From Rheinheimera sp. (lineage in GTDB: Bacteria > Pseudomonadota > Gammaproteobacteria > Enterobacterales > Alteromonadaceae): DNA of 60,940 nt. The DNA lies in contig NZ_JAVBXS010000033.1 of NCBI RefSeq assembly GCF_030824435.1, positions 1 through 60,940 on the forward strand. Direction: 5' to 3'. Under the pieces are notes generated by a model, which worked only from the letters and a program-made list of their open reading frames with translations, was not told the origin of the DNA and did no database searches. The first letter of the stretch is position 1; each line of letters opens with the position of its first letter. The translations under genes were made by a program, and so were the position numbers. Below, piece after piece: positions 56,987-60,940 of this stretch.

Positions 56987-57012
56987 ATTTGCCCAATAAC
57001 CTGAACCAATAC
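56987..57012 (+). pseudogene. Rhs core fragment (26 bp identical)
   Basis: Identical to 54077-54102 of the intact Rhs core (coding for LPNNLNQY); it then diverges, with the weakly Rhs-like TRVGQTL in the same frame. Confidence 0.8.
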
Positions 57013-57101
57013 CCCACCAGAGTTGGCCAAACCTTAGGTTGTGGCACTGCCGCCAAGCCTATACAATCCAGAAATTATTTTGCAGCAAACAGAGGGAAGC
57101 G

Positions 57102-57518
57102 ATGCAAACCGATATTCGCTGGCAACAAAGATTTGCCAATTTTCAGCAAGCTTTAACCGAACTGACGGAAGCTGTGCTATTGGCAAAACAAAGACCACTC
57201 AGCAAACTTGAGCAACAGGGTCTGATTCAAGCATTTGAATACAATTACGAACTGGCATGGAATTGCATCAAAGATTTTTATCAATTTCAGGGCGAAACCG
57301 ATATCCAGGGTTCACGTGATGCAATCCGGCTTGCTTTTAAACGTGGTTTAATCCAACAAGGCGACTTGTGGATGAATATGATTAAAAGCCGTGCTTTAAC
57401 TTCTCACACCTACAATCAAGACACAGCTAATGCCGTGGCTGAACAAATTTTGCAAAGTTATTACCCGGCCTTTGTGCAACTCAGGCAAGACCTTGGCAAA
57501 CATCAAAATGCCAACTGA
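57102..57518 (+). CDS. hepT: HepT-type toxin, HEPN domain ribonuclease (HI0074 family)
   Basis: 138 residues, helical HEPN fold. The RNase motif RX4HXY is present as R97-ALTS-H102-T-Y104 (RALTSHTY). In Shewanella oneidensis HepT the Tyr of this motif is the residue modified by MntA. Other family features: [20 protein letters not shown] and [15 protein letters not shown]. HepT cuts RNA (tRNA in the studied case) unless polyadenylylated by its partner. ATG 57102 follows AGAGGGA at good spacing. It overlaps mntA by 11 bp. The pair lies between two REPINs and among Rhs fragments. Confidence 0.92.
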   Translation: MQTDIRWQQRFANFQQALTELTEAVLLAKQRPLSKLEQQGLIQAFEYNYELAWNCIKDFYQFQGETDIQGSRDAIRLAFKRGLIQQGDLWMNMIKSRALTSHTYNQDTANAVAEQILQSYYPAFVQLRQDLGKHQNAN

Positions 57519-57828
57519 TTCAACACAGAGCGCAGCTTTGCCTGTAAGCACGCAACAACAAATACTGCAGGTTCTGGCAAATTTTACCGATATTGAACAA
57601 GTTATTTTGTATGGTTCCCGTGCTATGGGACGTGAAAAACCGGGCTCCGATATTGATTTGGTGATTGTGGGTGAAGATTTCAGTCACCTGCAGCTATTAC
57701 AGTTATTAACAGCACTCGATGAACTGCTGCTGCCCTATTCATTTGATATCAGCAGATTGCAGGATATCAATAATGCTGATTTATTGGCTCATATTCAAAG
57801 AGTTGGCAAAATATTTTATCAGCGTTAA
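57508..57828 (+). CDS. mntA: MntA-type antitoxin, minimal nucleotidyltransferase
   Basis: 106 residues, MNT-family nucleotidyltransferase. The signature GSX10DXD is complete: G36, S37 and D48, D50 in YGSRAMGREKPGSDIDLVI. The third acidic residue is likely the Asp in LLPYSFDISRL. It uses ATP to adenylylate the tyrosine of HepT and so inactivates it. No good ribosome-binding site precedes ATG 57508; the start lies inside hepT, so translation is probably coupled. The gene order toxin-antitoxin matches the hepT-mntA type. Confidence 0.92.
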   Translation: MPTDSTQSAALPVSTQQQILQVLANFTDIEQVILYGSRAMGREKPGSDIDLVIVGEDFSHLQLLQLLTALDELLLPYSFDISRLQDINNADLLAHIQRVGKIFYQR

Positions 57829-57862
57829 CACCGCTGCCTGCCGATAACGCTGAAACATCAAT

Positions 57863-57974
57863 GGGGTCAGGTCTTGCCTTTTGCTTGATGCTGATGAGTT
57901 TACTTATACGATCTGGTAGGCTGACGTTTTGCTTCTGAGTCTAATTGGGATAGGCAAAACGCAAGACCTGACCC
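57863..57974 (+). repeat. REPIN, complete copy (112 bp)
   Basis: Almost identical to 56403-56514, including the ATCAAT left flank and the TATCA right flank. Begins 35 bp after mntA. Confidence 0.9.
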
Positions 57975-57996
57975 TATCAACGCAACGCAACGTGCG

Positions 57997-58041
57997 CCAG
58001 ATAAAAATTCCGCAGCCAGGCCGGCAAGACTATTTGCCCAA
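57997..58041 (+). pseudogene. Rhs core fragment (45 bp)
   Basis: Matches 54042-54086 of the intact Rhs core with one mismatch. It stands between a full REPIN and the left REP of the RAYT cassette. Confidence 0.85.
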
Positions 58042-58054
58042 AGGTGAACCCCCA

Positions 58055-58076
58055 GGGTCAGGTCTTGCCTTTTGCC
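58055..58076 (+). repeat. Left REP of the RAYT cassette
   Basis: 22-bp arm, perfect inverted partner of 58955-58976; it follows an Rhs fragment and lies about 58 bp upstream of the transposase start. Confidence 0.9.
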
Positions 58077-58133
58077 TTTTGTGGCAGTTGGACTAAGGTT
58101 TAACCATCTTCACTACCAGCCGGGAAAACCAAA

Positions 58134-58973
58134 ATGGCCAGGCCGCTCAGACTGGAATTTTCAGGGGCGCTTTATCACATCACAAGCCGGGGTAATGAGC
58201 GCAAAGCTATTTATTGGGAAGATGGTGATTTTTCGTCGTTTTTAACATTGCTCGGGCAAGTTTGCCAACAGTTTAACTGGGTTGTTCATGCGTATTGCCT
58301 GATGAGCAATCACTACCATTTGTTACTGGAAACACCTGATGCAAACCTTAGCAAAGGGATGCGTCAGCTCAACGGCATGTATACGCAGTGGGTGAACCGC
58401 AAATATAAAAGGGTTGGGCATTTATTCCAGGGGCGTTATAAAGCTATTTTGGTGGATAAAGACGCCTATCTGCTTGAATTAAGCCGTTATATAGTGCTGA
58501 ACCCTATCAGGGCAAAGATGGTTGTAACTCCGGACGACTGGCGCTGGAGTAGCTGGCATTATGCAATGGGTAAGGAGGTATCACCGGATTGGTTGGCAAC
58601 AGATGCATTGCTTGGTTTGTTTGCAAAAAATCGAAAAACTGCGATGGGAAAATATGCGGATTTTGTACAGCAAGGCAAGGGTGTTGAGGTTTGGGAAAAC
58701 CTCAGTAACCAGGTATTTTTGGGCAGTGACGATTTTGTCAAAACCCATCTGGCATTGATAGCTGAGCAGGGCAAGGATTTATCTGAAATTCCGAAAAAAC
58801 AACGACGAGCAACCGCACTTCCCCTTGCAGATTACGAAGGTTTATATCCGACACGAAATGAAGCAATAAAAGCAGCTTATCAGTCAGGTAGTTACAGCTT
58901 AGATGTACTCGGAAGGCATTTTGGTTTGCACTATTCCCGAATCAGCCGGATAGTGGCAAAAGGCAAGACCTGA
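58134..58973 (+). CDS. REP-associated tyrosine transposase (RAYT, Y1_Tnp family)
   Basis: 279 residues. HUH-type single-strand DNA transposase: YHITSRGNERKAIYWEDGDF at the start, the metal-binding H60-Y-H62 in MSNHYHLLLETP, LFQGRYKAILVDKDAYLLEL, and the catalytic Tyr119 in SRYIVLNPIRAKMV. The C-terminus (YPTRNEAIKAAYQSGSYSLD, then LGRHFGLHYSRISRIV) resembles a DnaA-C/helix-turn-helix DNA-binding domain and may read the REP. Such enzymes nick and move REP/REPIN hairpins, usually as one domesticated copy per genome. ATG 58134 is preceded by GGGA at eight bases. Its last six codons and the stop are made from the right REP. Confidence 0.92.
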   Translation: MARPLRLEFSGALYHITSRGNERKAIYWEDGDFSSFLTLLGQVCQQFNWVVHAYCLMSNHYHLLLETPDANLSKGMRQLNGMYTQWVNRKYKRVGHLFQGRYKAILVDKDAYLLELSRYIVLNPIRAKMVVTPDDWRWSSWHYAMGKEVSPDWLATDALLGLFAKNRKTAMGKYADFVQQGKGVEVWENLSNQVFLGSDDFVKTHLALIAEQGKDLSEIPKKQRRATALPLADYEGLYPTRNEAIKAAYQSGSYSLDVLGRHFGLHYSRISRIVAKGKT

Positions 58974-58976
58974 CCC
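58955..58976 (-). repeat. Right REP of the RAYT cassette
   Basis: Inverted 22-bp arm; it contains the TGA stop of the transposase gene (58971-58973). Confidence 0.9.
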
Positions 58977-58998
58977 CAAACACTCCTCGAAAACCAAT

Positions 58999-59013
58999 GG
59001 GGTCAGGCCTTGC
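58999..59013 (+). repeat. REP end, diverged minimal copy
   Basis: GGGGTCAGGCCTTGC with the usual CAAT flank; one change from the consensus. It marks the right limit of the array. Confidence 0.6.
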
Positions 59014-59082
59014 TGCCGATGGGCTTTGACCGCGTTGTGCATTCCCCCTAAGATAAAGCTCTTTTTGCCTTAAACCGGACTT

Positions 59083-59556
59083 ATGATGAAAATAGCGTTA
59101 ATTATCTTTGTATTAGCTTGTGTTGTTTATTATTTCTACAACAACGCCAACAGCCAAAAAACCGCAGCAGTCAATATTGAACAGGGTTCGGCTTTTCTGG
59201 CTGAAAACGGCAAAAAAGCCGGTGTTATTACCACCGCCAGCGGCCTGCAATATCTGGTGTTACAACAAGGCACAGGTGACAAACAACCAACGGCCACCAG
59301 CACAGTCAAAGTGCATTACCACGGCACTTTAACCAACGGCACCGTATTTGACTCTTCGGTAGAGCGCGGCGAAACCATTAGTTTTCCACTGAATAGGGTG
59401 ATCCCAGGCTGGACCGAAGGGCTGCAACTAATGAAAACAGGCGACAAATTCCGCTTTTTTATCCCATCAAACCTGGCTTACGGCAACCGCAGCACCGGCA
59501 AAATTCCGGCGGGTTCAGTGCTTATTTTTGATGTGGAATTGTTTGCTATTGAATAA
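59083..59556 (+). CDS. FKBP-type peptidyl-prolyl isomerase, membrane-anchored
   Basis: 157 residues. An N-terminal hydrophobic helix (IALIIFVLACVVYYFY) anchors or exports it; a short Mip/FkpA-like lead (AFLAENGKKAGVITTASGLQ) precedes one FKBP domain (VKVHYHGTLTNGTVFDSSVE, then VIPGWTEGLQLMKTGDKFRF and IPAGSVLIFDVELFAI). It would speed proline isomerisation of envelope proteins. Two adjacent ATGs (59083, 59086) follow GGA; the choice is arbitrary. It lies just outside the REP array. Confidence 0.9.
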   Translation: MMKIALIIFVLACVVYYFYNNANSQKTAAVNIEQGSAFLAENGKKAGVITTASGLQYLVLQQGTGDKQPTATSTVKVHYHGTLTNGTVFDSSVERGETISFPLNRVIPGWTEGLQLMKTGDKFRFFIPSNLAYGNRSTGKIPAGSVLIFDVELFAIE

Positions 59557-60039
59557 AAGTAAAGTGTTACCCGCTTATATTTAACAATACACCGGCGTGT
59601 GTTCTGACACGCCGCTGTTGTTACCGCCATTGCCAGTTCTTACCGCCAGCCGCCACAGTGTTTTATGCCGATAACTCAGCTTTAGCATCAGGCTATCCAG
59701 CCAATTGCAGTGGCAGGTGGTTACACAAAGTAAATTTTTATTTTTAATACCAGTTCAAATCGCCCTTAACCATTGTTATCAGCCAACCCCGGCTATTGCC
59801 ACAACTATAAACTTTGTTGTGTTGAAAAATATCGTTTAATAAATGTTTATCTGCTGTTCAGCTTTTAATTTGGTTGCAAAATAGTTAACATCAACGGTTA
59901 AATTAACGGGTATTTGTATAATATTTAAACAGCCCTTTAGAAGAACCACAAATACAAACAGATAAAGCCCATACAATAACAGCATCTGGCTGACACTCAG
60001 CATGTCTGATTATTTGCTGCGATAAACACAAGGATATTT
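59557..60039 (+). other. Intergenic region with weak hairpin and AT-rich promoter zone
   Basis: About 480 bp without a gene. CGGCGTGT/ACACGCCG (59593-59614) forms a hairpin, possibly ending the FKBP transcript. The AT-rich second half leads to a promoter candidate at 59917. Confidence 0.5.
59917..59922 (+). promoter_or_regulatory. Candidate -10 box (TATAAT)
   Basis: A perfect TATAAT about 118 bp upstream of the lipoprotein start; no good -35 box is present at the right distance, so this is tentative. Confidence 0.35.
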
Positions 60040-60903
60040 ATGAGTCGATGTTCTTTTTTATTGGTGTTGATCACCCTGTTTTTAACAGGTTGTGCATCGG
60101 TAGCACCTTATGCCGGCGGTCAGTTAAAAGCGCAAAAGGCCTTAATTATTATCGATTTTGACAAGCAGAATACGCTTTTTATCAGTGCAGACGGCATGAC
60201 AAACCCGTTATACAAAACAATTGATGGTCCAATGTTGGTTGAAGTAAATGCAGGGCAGCTGCATTTGCACACTATTTCGGATTCGCGGATGAGTTTTAAT
60301 CCGGAATTAAGTGCAGTAACAATAGCCCCTGGCAGCATTAACTATCTGGGGAAATTAGAAACTATTTTTGATTACCCAAAACAACGGGCTTATTCAAAAG
60401 TGTGGGATGAAGAACAATCTGCCATTGCAGCAATTGAATCCGCTTATGCCGGCATTACAAAAAAGTATCCATATAAAAAATCAATTCTGCACCGGCGTTT
60501 CAGCAGTTATGGCAGCATAAACGACTACAACTCAATGAACATTCCAAAACCAGGCAACAATGATGCACTGGTGGTTGTTTACCGCCCCAATGACGGCAGC
60601 CCGGGTTTTTTAGTTACAGCAGGCATATATGTTGACGGCGTGCGCCTGGTTGGTTTGGAAACAAACAACTACAGCTATTTCCGCTTGCCAGCCGGTGAAT
60701 ACAAATTCACCGCCGGCATTGGCCTTTTGCAGGATATACAAGCCGAAAATACGGTAGAGGTAAAAGCAGGCACAGCCTATTTTTATAAGTTAGCCGGCGC
60801 CAATATATTTAAACGTATACCAATACCGGAATCTGTTGCAGAGATGCGCAACTATGAATACGACAAAATAGAAAACTCACCAAAACCATCTGCAGCACAT
60901 TAA
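60040..60903 (+). CDS. Lipoprotein with DUF2846-like domain, function unknown
   Basis: 287 residues with a type II signal (LVLITLFLTGCAS; lipidated Cys at 18). The mature protein has a beta-rich first part (KALIIIDFDKQNTLFIS, GPMLVEVNAGQLHLHTI). The second part, ALVVVYRPNDGSPGF then GIYVDGVRLVGLETNNYSYF and RLPAGEYKFTAG, follows the PEGA/DUF2846 pattern of small beta domains with a 'Y-R...G-E-Y' core. The ATG at 60040 follows AAGGA at six bases. The ligand or partner is unknown; the right window edge is 37 bp beyond the stop. Confidence 0.75.
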   Translation: MSRCSFLLVLITLFLTGCASVAPYAGGQLKAQKALIIIDFDKQNTLFISADGMTNPLYKTIDGPMLVEVNAGQLHLHTISDSRMSFNPELSAVTIAPGSINYLGKLETIFDYPKQRAYSKVWDEEQSAIAAIESAYAGITKKYPYKKSILHRRFSSYGSINDYNSMNIPKPGNNDALVVVYRPNDGSPGFLVTAGIYVDGVRLVGLETNNYSYFRLPAGEYKFTAGIGLLQDIQAENTVEVKAGTAYFYKLAGANIFKRIPIPESVAEMRNYEYDKIENSPKPSAAH

Positions 60904-60940
60904 ACCAGCCACAGCTTCAGCTGGTACTGCCCATTTTGCC

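Larger units (their letters stand above)
58055..58976 (+). mobile_element. RAYT cassette bounded by perfect 22-bp inverted REP ends
   Basis: The left end at 58055-58076 (GGGTCAGGTCTTGCCTTTTG and two more bases) and the right end at 58955-58976 are perfect inverted repeats over 22 bp and match the ends of the nearby REPINs. The 922-bp unit contains only the tyrosine-transposase gene, and its stop codon lies within the right end. It is laid out like a single-gene transposon whose non-autonomous relatives are the REPINs. Confidence 0.8.

Noticed and set aside
56560-57156. A 198-codon open frame as one gene
   Set aside because: It runs from an Rhs core end through a REPIN and into another Rhs fragment; the open frame is accidental, and its coding sense ends at 56863.
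56173-57974. Possible CRISPR-like array of repeated units
   Set aside because: The repeated units are 112-bp inverted-repeat elements of varying truncation, with irregular spacing and no uniform spacers; the neighbouring gene is a RAYT, not cas.

Overview
This 60.9 kb window is a chromosomal segment of a gammaproteobacterium. The gene content points to an Alteromonadales/Chromatiaceae-type aquatic heterotroph close to Rheinheimera: a bifunctional-type argA, a TonB-receptor/halogenase/amylase sugar locus, many secreted enzymes and proteins with GlyGly-CTERM tails. The genus is my inference from gene content, not a database match. I see no rRNA, tRNA or CRISPR array.

Layout. 1-110: start of an elongation factor G paralogue running off the left edge. 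351-7910: alpha-glucan locus on the minus strand (TonB-dependent receptor, tryptophan-halogenase-like flavoprotein, secreted GH13 amylase), with two perfect palindromic operator candidates upstream of the receptor. 8131-13684: Wzi-like outer-membrane protein, M13 peptidase lipoprotein, chemotaxis receptor. 13873-16087: YjfL/YjfM/YjfC-type operon. 16297-37432: mostly housekeeping and envelope genes (argA, ECF sigma with DUF6768 partner, a short G3P dehydrogenase, degenerate HD protein, dgt, cstA-ybdD, DsbA-like, M14 peptidase, AsmA, FKBP, RDD). 38329-44663: two paralogous predicted rhombosortase substrates built from a duplicated cysteine-pair module, with a divergent acyltransferase and a membrane LytTR regulator between them. 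44841-49491: a VIM-like subclass B1 metallo-beta-lactamase, an exported catalase-peroxidase and a branched-chain aminotransferase. 49699-53400: secreted esterase and a large Ig-like lipoprotein.

53476-59013 is the accessory hot spot. A 5'-truncated Rhs C-terminal gene overlaps a membrane protein that looks like its immunity partner. It is followed by a graveyard of Rhs fragments broken up by about ten copies of a REP/REPIN-type element of about 112 bp. A complete HepT/MntA toxin-antitoxin pair and a REP-associated tyrosine transposase (RAYT) sit in the same array. The RAYT gene is bounded by perfect 22-bp inverted copies of the REP end, and its stop codon lies inside the right one. After the array, ordinary genes resume (membrane FKBP, lipoprotein).

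Genes working together: outer-membrane uptake and hydrolysis of alpha-glucans (351-7463); sigma factor and membrane partner (18362-19280); pyruvate/peptide uptake pair cstA-ybdD; HepT with MntA; RAYT with its REPINs; Rhs tip with its candidate immunity protein.
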